This document shows, piece after piece, positions 32,399 through 40,053 of a DNA stretch of 64,000 nt. The notes beneath the pieces were generated by a model. The model saw only the letters and a list, made by a program, of their open reading frames with translations. It did not search any database and had not been told where the DNA came from. The DNA is from Capnocytophaga granulosa ATCC 51502 (lineage in GTDB: Bacteria > Bacteroidota > Bacteroidia > Flavobacteriales > Flavobacteriaceae). Both the position numbers and the translations under genes were made by a program. Within the stretch, counting starts at the first letter, position 1; the number at the start of each line of letters is the position of its first letter. Location of the stretch: NCBI RefSeq assembly GCF_000411115.1, contig NZ_KE150255.1:1-64000 (forward strand), given 5' to 3'.

Positions 32399-32911
32399 TT
32401 AAAGAACAAATTTCTTTGCACTTTGTCCCTTGTAGCGTGCGATACATTCCTCATATACCTTGAGGGCTTCTTGGACATCTCCCCAACCACGTACATCTAC
32501 TTTTTTGTTTTCCAAATCTTTATACACTTTGAAGAAATGTTCTATCTCCTTGGTAAGGTGTGGATTTACCTCATTGAGCTGACTAAGGGATTTAACCATA
32601 GGATCGGCCTCAGGCACACAAAGGACTTTCTCATCACCACCTTTTTCATCGGACATATAGAGGATACCTACAGGCTTTACTTTCACTACACAACCAGGAA
32701 AGAAAGGAATGGTAGAGATTACAAGCACATCCAAGGGATCTCCATCATCGGCCAAGGTTTCAGGAATGAACCCATAGTCAGTTGGATATACCATGGAGGT
32801 ATGTAGCATGCGATCAAAGCGCATTTTACCTAAGTCAAAATCATATTCGTACTTATTTCTGCTTCCTCTTGGAATCTCAATGAGTACATCAAAAGTTGTT
32901 TCTTTTGCCAT
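32399..32911 (-). CDS. ppa: Inorganic pyrophosphatase (family I)
   Basis: Soluble, Mg-dependent enzyme of 170 residues hydrolysing pyrophosphate and so driving biosynthetic reactions. The family signature Asp residues are in the DDGDPLDVLVI block (metal-binding), preceded by EIPRGSRNKYEYD and MVYPTDYGFIP. The last residues KKFVL reach the stop directly at the heptad array. The promoter TATCTTTGC (32937-32945) serves it, and probably recA too. Confidence 0.96.
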   Translation of the reverse strand: MAKETTFDVLIEIPRGSRNKYEYDFDLGKMRFDRMLHTSMVYPTDYGFIPETLADDGDPLDVLVISTIPFFPGCVVKVKPVGILYMSDEKGGDEKVLCVPEADPMVKSLSQLNEVNPHLTKEIEHFFKVYKDLENKKVDVRGWGDVQEALKVYEECIARYKGQSAKKFVL

Positions 32912-32936
32912 TTTTACTATTTTTGAAAATTAGAGA

Positions 32937-32945
32937 GCAAAGATA
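32937..32945 (-). promoter_or_regulatory. Promoter -7 element for ppa
   Basis: TATCTTTGC on the minus strand, 26 nt before the ATG. Confidence 0.7.
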
Positions 32946-33004
32946 ACGTTTTTTTCCCAATCATCAAAGCAAATATTTATCTTTCTTTCTTCAAAAAAAA
33001 GTTG

Positions 33005-33013
33005 TACTTTTGC
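33005..33013 (+). promoter_or_regulatory. Promoter -7 element for the hemerythrin/PAS protein
   Basis: TACTTTTGC, 26 nt before the ATG; it is divergent from the ppa promoter. Confidence 0.65.
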
Positions 33014-33038
33014 CACTGATTTAATACCCTTACAAATT

Positions 33039-33992
33039 ATGTATTCAGAATTACCCGAAGGGCACCCTATACGCACCTATCTGCAAGAGGCTGAACTTAT
33101 TCAGAACCTATTAGAGGAGATTATGCAGACAGATCCCCAAGTGGACTACCAGAAGTTCTATAACCTCTTCAACCATCTCTCCACCGTGGAGAAACGCTTC
33201 CAGAGAAAAGAGAATCAGCTCTTTCCTTTCTTGGAACAAAAAGGCTGGACTAACCCCTCTCAGAACATGTGGTCTTTCCACGATACCATACGCGATATGT
33301 TCCGCTTGGTCAGAAAGAACTTAGAGGATAAGCAGCTGGCCAAAGCAGCGGAGAACATGACCTATATAGAGGAAAACCTCCTACGCCTGCTCTCTGTAGA
33401 GTATAACATTCTTTTTGCGCGTTCCTTGGAGATTCTCTCCGATGAGGATTGGATCAAGATGCGCCAAGGAGAAGAGGAAATCGGCTGGATGCTCCCCACG
33501 CCTCCCCCTGCTTACCCCTCCGAAGAGGGCTACATACACCCTTCACAAGATACCACCCTACGTACCGATGTGGTTTTTGATGAGAAAGCACAACACTTTG
33601 ACGAAGGTTATATGACTGTAGAACAAGTGAACCTGCTGCTCAAGACCCTCCCTATCGATATTACTTTTGTAGATGAGCATGACAAGGTGATTTTCTACAA
33701 TCGCGGTGAGGAACGTGTTTTCCCACGTAGTGCAGGAATTATCGGCCGTGAAGTGAAGTTCTGCCACCCGCCCAAGAGCGTGGGTACAGTGCTAAAAATC
33801 GTGGAGGCTTTCCGCAATGGCACTCAGAACGAAGCCAACTTCTGGCTGAACTTCCGCGGACGCCTGATCTATGTGCGCTACTTTGCCGTACGTGATGCCC
33901 AGAAAAACTATAAGGGCGTGATCGAAATGTCACAGGACATCACCGACATCAAGACCATAGAAGGAGAAAGACGCTTGCTCGAATGGGAATAA
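33039..33992 (+). CDS. Hemerythrin-like/PAS sensor protein (DUF438-type)
   Basis: This 317-residue cytoplasmic protein has an N-terminal hemerythrin-like helical region (about 1-145: YNLFNHLSTVEKRFQRKENQ, LFPFLEQKGW, MWSFHDTIRDMF) and a C-terminal PAS domain (about 200-310: LLKTLPIDITFVDEHDKVIF, FPRSAGIIGREVKFCHPPKS, NFWLNFRGRLIYVRYFAVRD). In related DUF438 proteins the segment after EVEK carries a His (EKHY) but here it is Arg-Phe, so a metal ligand may be lost. It could sense redox state or small ligands. The prenyl synthase gene follows 19 nt downstream. Confidence 0.85.
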   Translation: MYSELPEGHPIRTYLQEAELIQNLLEEIMQTDPQVDYQKFYNLFNHLSTVEKRFQRKENQLFPFLEQKGWTNPSQNMWSFHDTIRDMFRLVRKNLEDKQLAKAAENMTYIEENLLRLLSVEYNILFARSLEILSDEDWIKMRQGEEEIGWMLPTPPPAYPSEEGYIHPSQDTTLRTDVVFDEKAQHFDEGYMTVEQVNLLLKTLPIDITFVDEHDKVIFYNRGEERVFPRSAGIIGREVKFCHPPKSVGTVLKIVEAFRNGTQNEANFWLNFRGRLIYVRYFAVRDAQKNYKGVIEMSQDITDIKTIEGERRLLEWE

Positions 33993-34011
33993 CCCTAAAC
34001 AACGAATTACC

Positions 34012-34995
34012 TTGGCTAAGATTACCGAACAAATAAAAGAGCCTATAGCAGCGGAGATGGCTGCCTTTGAGGACAAGTTCAGAGACTCCATGTCCTCACG
34101 GGTAGCACTGCTTAACCGCATCACCCACTATATCGTAAACCGCAAGGGCAAGCAGATGCGCCCTATGTTCGTCTTTTTAGTGGCTAAGCTCGCCAGCGGA
34201 GGCACCATCAGCGAACGCACTTACAGGGGGGCTTCCGTTATTGAACTGATTCATACGGCTACCCTTGTGCATGACGATGTGGTAGATGATAGCAATAAGC
34301 GACGTGGGTTCTTTTCTATCAATGCCTTGTGGAAGAACAAAATCGCGGTCTTGGTTGGGGACTACCTCCTTTCCAAAGGGCTACTACTCTCTATAGACCA
34401 TGGGGATTTTGACTTGTTGCGCATCATCTCGGTAGCCGTCCGTGAGATGAGCGAGGGCGAACTCCTACAAATGGAGAAAGCACGCCGCTTGGACATCACC
34501 GAGGAGGTCTATTACGAGATTATCCGCCAGAAGACCGCCACCCTTATCGCTGCCTGCTGTGCCATGGGCGCTTGCTCGGTTTGCCCCGACAATGCCCCGC
34601 TGATAGAGAAGATGCGCTGCTTTGGCGAATATGTAGGTATGGCCTTCCAGATCAAGGACGACCTTTTTGACTATACCGAAGAGGCTATAGGGAAGCCTAC
34701 AGGCATCGACATCAAGGAACAAAAGATGACCCTGCCGCTGATCTATGCCCTCAACCAGGCCAGCGAAGAAGACCGCAAATGGCTGATTAACAGTGTCAAA
34801 AACCACAATACAGACAAAAAGCGCGTCAAGGAAGTCATCGCTTATGTCAAGGCTCACGGCGGTATAGAGCGTACCGAAGCCAAAATGAGGGAATACCAAG
34901 CAAAAGCCTTAGCTATACTATCGGATTTTCCCGATTCTCCTTATAAGAAATCCCTACTCCAGATTGTGGATTATGTCATAGAACGAACTGTATAA
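34012..34995 (+). CDS. Polyprenyl diphosphate synthase
   Basis: Trans-prenyltransferase of 327 codons extending isoprenoid chains, likely for menaquinone side chains. The two Asp-rich metal sites are visible, the first as HDDVVDDS (about 82-89) and the second as KDDLFDY (about 210-216). The Lys-Gln-Met-Arg-Pro region (RKGKQMRPMFVF) precedes the first. The start is TTG at 34012; no in-frame ATG nearby gives a better N-terminus. It follows the hemerythrin/PAS gene by 19 nt and ends at the terminator 35008-35042. Confidence 0.93.
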   Translation: MAKITEQIKEPIAAEMAAFEDKFRDSMSSRVALLNRITHYIVNRKGKQMRPMFVFLVAKLASGGTISERTYRGASVIELIHTATLVHDDVVDDSNKRRGFFSINALWKNKIAVLVGDYLLSKGLLLSIDHGDFDLLRIISVAVREMSEGELLQMEKARRLDITEEVYYEIIRQKTATLIAACCAMGACSVCPDNAPLIEKMRCFGEYVGMAFQIKDDLFDYTEEAIGKPTGIDIKEQKMTLPLIYALNQASEEDRKWLINSVKNHNTDKKRVKEVIAYVKAHGGIERTEAKMREYQAKALAILSDFPDSPYKKSLLQIVDYVIERTV

Positions 34996-35007
34996 CAGAT
35001 AACATAA

Positions 35008-35042
35008 GAGCCTGCTCCCCTTGCGGTGAGCAGGCTCTCTTA
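35008..35042. terminator. Intrinsic terminator, convergent prenyl synthase / rplY
   Basis: A perfect 10-bp stem GAGCCTGCTC/GAGCAGGCTC (35008-35017 with 35028-35037) with a short T-rich tail. Confidence 0.85.
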
Positions 35043-35062
35043 TCATGAGTTACAGACAAAAA

Positions 35063-35659
35063 TTATTTCTTCTTCTTAGTATCTGCTTTAGCCGCATCTT
35101 GAGCAGCCTTAAGTGCAGCACGAGATACACGTACTTGACATACTACGGTGTTATCTGGGTGCATGATCTTGTAGTTATCCTGAGCGATTTTGGTAACATA
35201 GAAACGATTACCCATTTCCATCCAAGAAATATCTACAGGAACGAAGTCAGGCAAGTTATCAGGCAAGGCTTTTACCTTTAGCTTACGGTTTACGATACGG
35301 AGTGTACCACCGGCCATTACCCCAGGGGCTGTTCCCACGATTTGGATAGGCACCTCAAGGGTGATTTCCTTATCCTTGTGTAACTGGTAGAAATCCACGT
35401 GAAGGATTTTGTCGGTTACAGGGTCAAACTGAATGTCCTGAAGGATAGCTGTATAAGTCTTTCCTCCTAATTCAATCGTTGCTGTATATACATTAGGAGT
35501 ATATACCAATTTTTTGAACGCTAAGCTGTCCGCTGAAAAGTGAATGGTATTCTCCCCTCCGTATAATACGCAAGGAACCTTTCCAGCATTACGTAAGGCC
35601 TTGCTCGCTGCTTTGCCCACGCTTTCTCTTTGAGATCCTACGATTGTAATTGATTGCAT
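35063..35659 (-). CDS. rplY: 50S ribosomal protein L25 / general stress protein Ctc
   Basis: This 198-residue protein has an N-terminal L25 domain ([20 protein letters not shown], binding 5S rRNA) and the Ctc C-terminal beta domain (to about 185), then a Lys-rich tail. That makes it the long CTC form rather than the short E. coli L25. It follows prs by 22 nt in the same direction, and the two are probably one transcription unit. Confidence 0.95.
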   Translation of the reverse strand: MQSITIVGSQRESVGKAASKALRNAGKVPCVLYGGENTIHFSADSLAFKKLVYTPNVYTATIELGGKTYTAILQDIQFDPVTDKILHVDFYQLHKDKEITLEVPIQIVGTAPGVMAGGTLRIVNRKLKVKALPDNLPDFVPVDISWMEMGNRFYVTKIAQDNYKIMHPDNTVVCQVRVSRAALKAAQDAAKADTKKKK

Positions 35660-35681
35660 AAAATATATATTAATTAAAAAT

Positions 35682-36611
35682 TTACATTATAAATTTGTCG
35701 CTGATAGAGGCATGCTCATGTACCGAACGCATCACATCGGCAAAGAGCTTATCACAACTCAGTACGTGTATTTTCTTTGGCAAAGAGTTATGCGGAATGG
35801 AGTCGGTTACAATCAGCTCCTCCATAGGTGAGTTTTCTATCTTCTCCACCGCATTGCCACTTAGTATAGCATGAGTACAAATGGCTCTTACGCTCACAGC
35901 TCCTTTCTCTTTCATAATTTCGGAGGCTTTCACCAGTGTACCTGCTGTATCCACCATATCATCTACAAGGACTACATTCTTACCCTCTACATCGCCAATA
36001 AGCTCCATTTTCTCAATCACATTGGCCTTTTTGCGCTGCTTATAGCAGATTACCACATCACTATTGAGGAACTTAGCATAGGAGTGTGCCCTTTTAGATC
36101 CTCCCATATCAGGAGAGGCTACGCAAAGGTTGTCCAAGTTCAAGGACTTGATATAAGGGACAAATATGGTAGAGGCATAGAGGTGATCTACAGGAATTTC
36201 AAAGAAGCCCTGAATCTGGTCAGCATGTAAGTCCATAGTAATCACTCGAGTAGCTCCGGCTGTTTCCAATAAGTTGGCCACCAATTTGGCTGCTATTGGC
36301 ACACGAGGCTTATCTTTTCTATCTTGGCGCGCCCACCCAAAGTAAGGCATAACCGCCGTGATATGCTTAGCAGAGGCACGCTTAGCCGCATCAATCATCA
36401 GCAGCATCTCCATAAGGTTTTCCGAAGTAGGATGCGTAGAACCAATGATAAAAACACGAGCACCTCGTACTGATTCTTCAAAGGAAGGCTGAAATTCTCC
36501 ATCACTAAAACGAGAGAAAATCACATTTCCAAGCTCAATCCCATAGGCTCGAGCAATTTTGCCTGCCAATTCAGTGCTTTGTGTACAAGCAAAAATCTTT
36601 ACAGCTGGCAT
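35682..36611 (-). CDS. prs: Ribose-phosphate pyrophosphokinase (PRPP synthase)
   Basis: Enzyme of 309 residues making PRPP from ribose 5-phosphate and ATP for nucleotide and amino-acid synthesis. Landmarks are [16 protein letters not shown], the [20 protein letters not shown] region (Arg/His catalytic loop area) and the PRPP-binding [15 protein letters not shown] prefer ATG 36611 ([11 protein letters not shown]); ATG 36623 adds four residues. Its promoter TATCTTTGC (36691-36699) points away from that of the tRNA. Confidence 0.96.
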   Translation of the reverse strand: MPAVKIFACTQSTELAGKIARAYGIELGNVIFSRFSDGEFQPSFEESVRGARVFIIGSTHPTSENLMEMLLMIDAAKRASAKHITAVMPYFGWARQDRKDKPRVPIAAKLVANLLETAGATRVITMDLHADQIQGFFEIPVDHLYASTIFVPYIKSLNLDNLCVASPDMGGSKRAHSYAKFLNSDVVICYKQRKKANVIEKMELIGDVEGKNVVLVDDMVDTAGTLVKASEIMKEKGAVSVRAICTHAILSGNAVEKIENSPMEELIVTDSIPHNSLPKKIHVLSCDKLFADVMRSVHEHASISDKFIM

Positions 36612-36690
36612 AGAATATTCCATAAAATCAACTAATTATAAGTAATTTGCGTTTTTTGTAAAGCCCCCAAGGACTCTCTTGTTTCCGAGT

Positions 36691-36699
36691 GCAAAGATA
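36691..36699 (-). promoter_or_regulatory. Promoter -7 element for prs-rplY
   Basis: TATCTTTGC on the minus strand, about 80 nt upstream of the ATG. Confidence 0.7.
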
Positions 36700-36761
36700 T
36701 AAATTAAAAATGATTCTGAAAAAAAAAGAATGATTTTTTTGCACAATTAAAAAATTAGTTG

Positions 36762-36770
36762 TAATTTTGC
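36762..36770 (+). promoter_or_regulatory. Promoter -7 element for tRNA-Leu
   Basis: TAATTTTGC, 22 nt before the tRNA 5' end. Confidence 0.65.
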
Positions 36771-36792
36771 CCCCGAATTCATAACAATAATT

Positions 36793-36872
36793 GCCTGAGT
36801 GGCGGAATTGGTAGACGCGCACGACTCAAACTCGTGTTCTTCGGAGTGAGGGTTCGATTCCCTCCTCAGGTA
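36793..36872 (+). tRNA. tRNA-Leu (anticodon CAA)
   Basis: A cloverleaf can be drawn: acceptor GCCTGAG with CTCAGGT (a G-U at the first pair), D stem GCG/CGC, anticodon stem CACGA/TCGTG around loop CTCAAAC, a long variable arm typical of class II tRNA, and T stem GAGGG/CCCTC. The anticodon CAA decodes UUG. The 3' CCA is not encoded. Confidence 0.95.
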
Positions 36873-36876
36873 CTAT

Positions 36877-36915
36877 AATCCTCTTACATCTTAGAAAATG
36901 ATAAGAGGATTTTTT
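36877..36915 (+). terminator. Intrinsic terminator after tRNA-Leu
   Basis: AATCCTCTTA (36877-36886) pairs with TAAGAGGATT (36902-36911), followed by T residues. It overlaps the first Met of the longest gltS ORF, so the gltS start is moved to 36946. Confidence 0.8.
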
Positions 36916-36945
36916 ATTAACTTCAAATCAAACTTTCATTTTGTT

Positions 36946-38223
36946 ATGAATACAATCATTGTAAACCCCTACTACACCCTTATTGCTGCTACTTTAGTAC
37001 TGCTCATTGGGCGACTGTTGGTCTCCAAGATCAAACTCCTTCAAAACTTCAACATCCCAGAACCTGTAGCTGGAGGGCTACTTATGTCCTTCCTTGTCTA
37101 CCTTTTATATATTGTAACGGGGCTTTCCTTCGAAAACGGACTTACGTTTGGGGAAGGGATCTCCTTGAATTTTGACAAGGGGCTTCAGGACTCCTTCATG
37201 TTATTTTTCTTCACCTCTATCGGGCTGAGTGCTGATTTCTCTCGCTTGAAGTCAGGCGGTATAGGACTATTTATCTTCTTAGGGGTTGTTGCCCTCTTTA
37301 TTGTGGTACAAAACATCGTAGGGGTAGGCTTGGCCTCTGCCTTTGGACTGAAACCTATTATAGGACTTGTCACAGGTTCCATTACCCTCACTGGCGGACA
37401 TGGTACCGCTGGGGCTTGGGGTAAGACACTCGAACAAGATTATCATATACAAGGCGCTACTGCCTTAGGGATGGCATCCGCTACCTTTGGCTTGGTATTA
37501 GGAGGACTCATCGGAGGACCTGTTGCACGCCGCTTGGTCAATAAAATGGGCAGAAAACCACTCTCCGAGGAGGCTCAGAAGAACAACAATGATAACGATA
37601 ACGATACAGAAGTAAGCGTATTCGAACAACCTGAAAAACAACGCCTTATTACCTCCAAGTCCGCTATTGAGACCATGGCGCTCTTTGCTGCCTGCCTGTC
37701 CTTCTCTGCCCTGATGGACTCCGATACGGTAAAGGCTTTCTTCCCTGAAAAGTTCACCTTACCTCAATTCGTTTGGGCATTGTTCTTTGGCGTATTCTTA
37801 CGCAATATACTCACCTACGTCTTCAAAATCAAAATGTTCGATCGTGCTATCGATGTCTTCGGCAATGCTTCCCTAAGTCTCTTCTTAGGTATTGCGCTAC
37901 TAAACCTCAAGTTATGGCAGCTTTTGGACTTAGCACTTCCAATGCTCGTAATTTTGGCTGCACAGACCTTTGTAATGAGCACCTATGCCTATTTTGTCAC
38001 CTACCGCCTAATGGGCAAGGACTACGATGCTGCCGTACTGGCAGGCGGACACTGTGGTTTCGGCTTAGGAGCTACCCCTACGGCTGTGGCCAATATGCAG
38101 TCTATTACCGATAAGTTTGGCCCCTCACACAAGGCCTTCCTTATTGTTCCTATGGTCGGTGCCTTCTTTGTGGATTTCGTCAATGCCTTTATCCTCTCAG
38201 GCTTCGTATACTTTTTAAGCTAA
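36946..38223 (+). CDS. gltS: Sodium/glutamate symporter
   Basis: Inner-membrane Na+-coupled glutamate transporter of 425 residues with roughly ten helices and a pseudo-twofold repeat. The two re-entrant GGHGTAG-like loops are visible as SITLTGGHGTAGAWGKTLE and AGGHCGFGLGATPTAVANM. A hydrophilic Asn/Asp-rich cytoplasmic linker (about 212-240) lies in the middle. The start at 36946 (MNTIIVNPYYTL) fits; the earlier ATG is inside the tRNA terminator. It belongs with ggt and the peptide transporter in an amino-acid-using metabolism. Confidence 0.94.
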   Translation: MNTIIVNPYYTLIAATLVLLIGRLLVSKIKLLQNFNIPEPVAGGLLMSFLVYLLYIVTGLSFENGLTFGEGISLNFDKGLQDSFMLFFFTSIGLSADFSRLKSGGIGLFIFLGVVALFIVVQNIVGVGLASAFGLKPIIGLVTGSITLTGGHGTAGAWGKTLEQDYHIQGATALGMASATFGLVLGGLIGGPVARRLVNKMGRKPLSEEAQKNNNDNDNDTEVSVFEQPEKQRLITSKSAIETMALFAACLSFSALMDSDTVKAFFPEKFTLPQFVWALFFGVFLRNILTYVFKIKMFDRAIDVFGNASLSLFLGIALLNLKLWQLLDLALPMLVILAAQTFVMSTYAYFVTYRLMGKDYDAAVLAGGHCGFGLGATPTAVANMQSITDKFGPSHKAFLIVPMVGAFFVDFVNAFILSGFVYFLS

Positions 38224-38228
38224 CAGTT

Positions 38229-38295
38229 AAGTGAATAATTAAAAGTGAATAGTGAAAAGCAACTACCCTGTTTTTCACTATTCACTTTTTACTAT
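38229..38295. repeat. Heptad array with inverted arms (GTGAATA/GTGAAAA type)
   Basis: Left arm GTGAATA, ATTAAAA, GTGAATA, GTGAAAA. The right arm is the same on the other strand. A run of CTCAAAA units (38320-38350) follows before maf. Confidence 0.75.
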
Positions 38296-38354
38296 AACCT
38301 GAGTTGTATAAATCATTAACTCAAAACTCAAAATTAAAAACTCAAAACTTTTAG

Positions 38355-38924
38355 ATGAAATACATTCTCGCTTCTGCTTCGGCGCGTCGCCAACAATTCC
38401 TCAAGGATTTAGGAATTGACTTTGAGTTGCGCCTCTCCCCCACCAATGAATCCTACCCTCCTGAACTACAAGGAGCAGAAATTCCCATGTATATAGCTCA
38501 GCAAAAGGCTATACCACTGCTCCCTACTCTCAAGAAAGAGGAAGTACTTATCACAGCCGATACGCTTATTTGGTTTGAAGGCGAGGCGATAGGAAAGCCC
38601 AAAGATTATACAGATGCTTTCCAAACACTCAGTCGCTTCTCAGGTCATAGCCATGAGGTAATCACGGCTGTGTGCCTGGCTACCACTGAAAAGCAAGTAG
38701 CCTTTTACGACACCACTTTAGTTACTTTCGCAACCCTCACCCCAGAGATGATTGACTACTACCTCACCCATTACCAACCTTATGACAAGGCAGGCAGCTA
38801 TGGCATCCAAGAATGGATCGGAGCCGTAGGTATTCGCTCTATACAAGGCTCTTATAACAATGTTGTAGGCTTCCCCACGCAACTATTTTGGGAACAACTA
38901 AAATTAGTGAAAAGTGAAAAGTAA
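38355..38924 (+). CDS. maf: Maf-like nucleotide pyrophosphatase
   Basis: Septum-formation/Maf family protein of 189 residues, a nucleoside triphosphate pyrophosphatase that acts on non-canonical or unmodified NTPs. Family motifs are LASASARRQQFLKDLG (substrate-binding Ser-Arg-Arg), ITADTLIWFEGEAIGKPKD (base-binding acid) and AGSYGIQEWIG. The last residues VKSEK are translated from the first two heptads of the repeat array that follows. Confidence 0.93.
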   Translation: MKYILASASARRQQFLKDLGIDFELRLSPTNESYPPELQGAEIPMYIAQQKAIPLLPTLKKEEVLITADTLIWFEGEAIGKPKDYTDAFQTLSRFSGHSHEVITAVCLATTEKQVAFYDTTLVTFATLTPEMIDYYLTHYQPYDKAGSYGIQEWIGAVGIRSIQGSYNNVVGFPTQLFWEQLKLVKSEK

Positions 38925-38970
38925 AGAGTGAAAAGCGACTCTTCACTTTTCACTCTTCATTTTTCACTTA
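38908..38970. repeat. Heptad array with inverted arms overlapping the end of maf
   Basis: GTGAAAA, GTGAAAA, GTAAAGA, GTGAAAA, then an inverted arm up to the DUF2149 stop. The first units are coding (maf C-terminus). Confidence 0.8.
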
Positions 38971-39312
38971 TTAGTCTGGTACGAAAATATTCTCCCCATC
39001 TTGATTTTCGTAGAGGGTACCCAGGCGTTTGCCTTTTTCCTTAGAAGAAGTATTCGAAGAAGAGGCGCCTTTGGCTGTTTTATATTTGGTGATTTTCTCT
39101 CCTTTTTTCTGGATAATCTCCATATCATCCCCATTTTTATTGACAATGGTAAAGTCTCCCCCAGTGAAGAAAGCCGAGAGGTTCAGGTTCATGACCATGG
39201 ACACCATCAGAGCGACGGAGAAGACCATAGCCACATCAAAGAGATTGACTACCACGCTTAGCGGGTCGGCATCATCGTCCTTAAAAGGCGTTGTTCTACG
39301 GTTGTTTCTCAT
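38971..39312 (-). CDS. DUF2149 domain protein (ExbD-like partner)
   Basis: This 113-residue protein has one N-terminal transmembrane helix (about 22-48, VVVNLFDVAMVFSVALMVSM) and a small periplasmic part. It resembles the DUF2149 family, which accompanies ExbB/TolQ-type channels. The start overlaps the ExbB/TolQ-like stop by 4 nt, so the pair is coupled. Its role is by analogy with ExbD: coupling proton flow to an outer-membrane transporter. The usual partner genes (HmuY, CobN and receptor) are absent here. Confidence 0.85.
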   Translation of the reverse strand: MRNNRRTTPFKDDDADPLSVVVNLFDVAMVFSVALMVSMVMNLNLSAFFTGGDFTIVNKNGDDMEIIQKKGEKITKYKTAKGASSSNTSSKEKGKRLGTLYENQDGENIFVPD

Positions 39313-39911
39313 TTTTGGGTATTTTGTTGGTTACGGATACGAGTAATATAATCCAATTGGTTCACCTCCTTGGCATACCAGCGTTGCTTGAACTGTAGGG
39401 TTACCAATCCCACCAAACTCACTACCAGTCCCACTACGGTAGTGGCAAAAACCACCTGCATATTGGAAGCCATTTTGGAAATATCGCCTTGGGAAAGCCC
39501 TGTAAGTGCAGGACTCATTGCAATCAGTGTACCTATAAGCCCCAACACAGGACCTACCTTAGCCAAGAGCTTTGAGGTTACCACATCTTTTTCCGCCTCA
39601 TTCTCAAAGTTGGTAATCATATAATCGGCATAGGTATCATCGGCAGGGCGGGCAAGTATAGCACGCAAATATTTTATATACAGCGAATTATCTTTTTCAG
39701 GAAGTGCCGCCTGCAACTCTTGCATTCGCTCAGGGGTTAGCTGATTAAGGATAGGGCGCAATTGGCGCTCGTTCTTATACTTAGTGATATACTGGTTGTA
39801 GAAGCTCCCCACCAAGAACAAAGCCCTAACGAAGAGTACCAATAGTACGATAATATCTGGTATCAGTAAGCTATCAGATACTAAGAAGAGAATCTGTGAG
39901 ATATTGTCCAT
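39309..39911 (-). CDS. MotA/TolQ/ExbB family proton channel
   Basis: Inner-membrane protein of 200 residues with one TM near the N-terminus (about 15-38) and two later TMs (about 112-185). It carries the TolQ/ExbB block LLAKVGPVLGLIGTLIAMSP and VFATTVVGLVVSLVGLVTLQ. Paired with DUF2149 downstream (4-nt overlap), it probably forms a proton-driven channel energising a TonB-like system. It has its own promoter TATCTTTGC at 39935-39943. Confidence 0.9.
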   Translation of the reverse strand: MDNISQILFLVSDSLLIPDIIVLLVLFVRALFLVGSFYNQYITKYKNERQLRPILNQLTPERMQELQAALPEKDNSLYIKYLRAILARPADDTYADYMITNFENEAEKDVVTSKLLAKVGPVLGLIGTLIAMSPALTGLSQGDISKMASNMQVVFATTVVGLVVSLVGLVTLQFKQRWYAKEVNQLDYITRIRNQQNTQK

Positions 39912-39934
39912 TTATAATTAGATTATTTCTAAGG

Positions 39935-39943
39935 GCAAAGATA
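39935..39943 (-). promoter_or_regulatory. Promoter -7 element for the TolQ-DUF2149 pair
   Basis: TATCTTTGC on the minus strand, 24 nt before the ATG. Confidence 0.7.
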
Positions 39944-39989
39944 CGAATAAAATAAGAAATGACCAATGAGAAATATATAATAATTCAAT

Positions 39990-40034
39990 AATGGTTAATG
40001 ATTCATCCTCGTATGGGATGAATCATTAACCATT
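39990..40034. terminator. 19-bp perfect hairpin after the SusCD operon
   Basis: AATGGTTAATGATTCATCC (39990-40008) is exactly complementary to 40016-40034 around a 7-nt loop. The stem contains heptad words ATGGTTA and ATGATTC. There is no strong T-run, so its terminator role is likely but not certain. Confidence 0.6.
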
Positions 40035-40053
40035 ACTCATTAATAAATATCTC

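Noticed and set aside
36898..36945. Longer gltS start
   Set aside because: The upstream ATG lies in the stem of the tRNA terminator.
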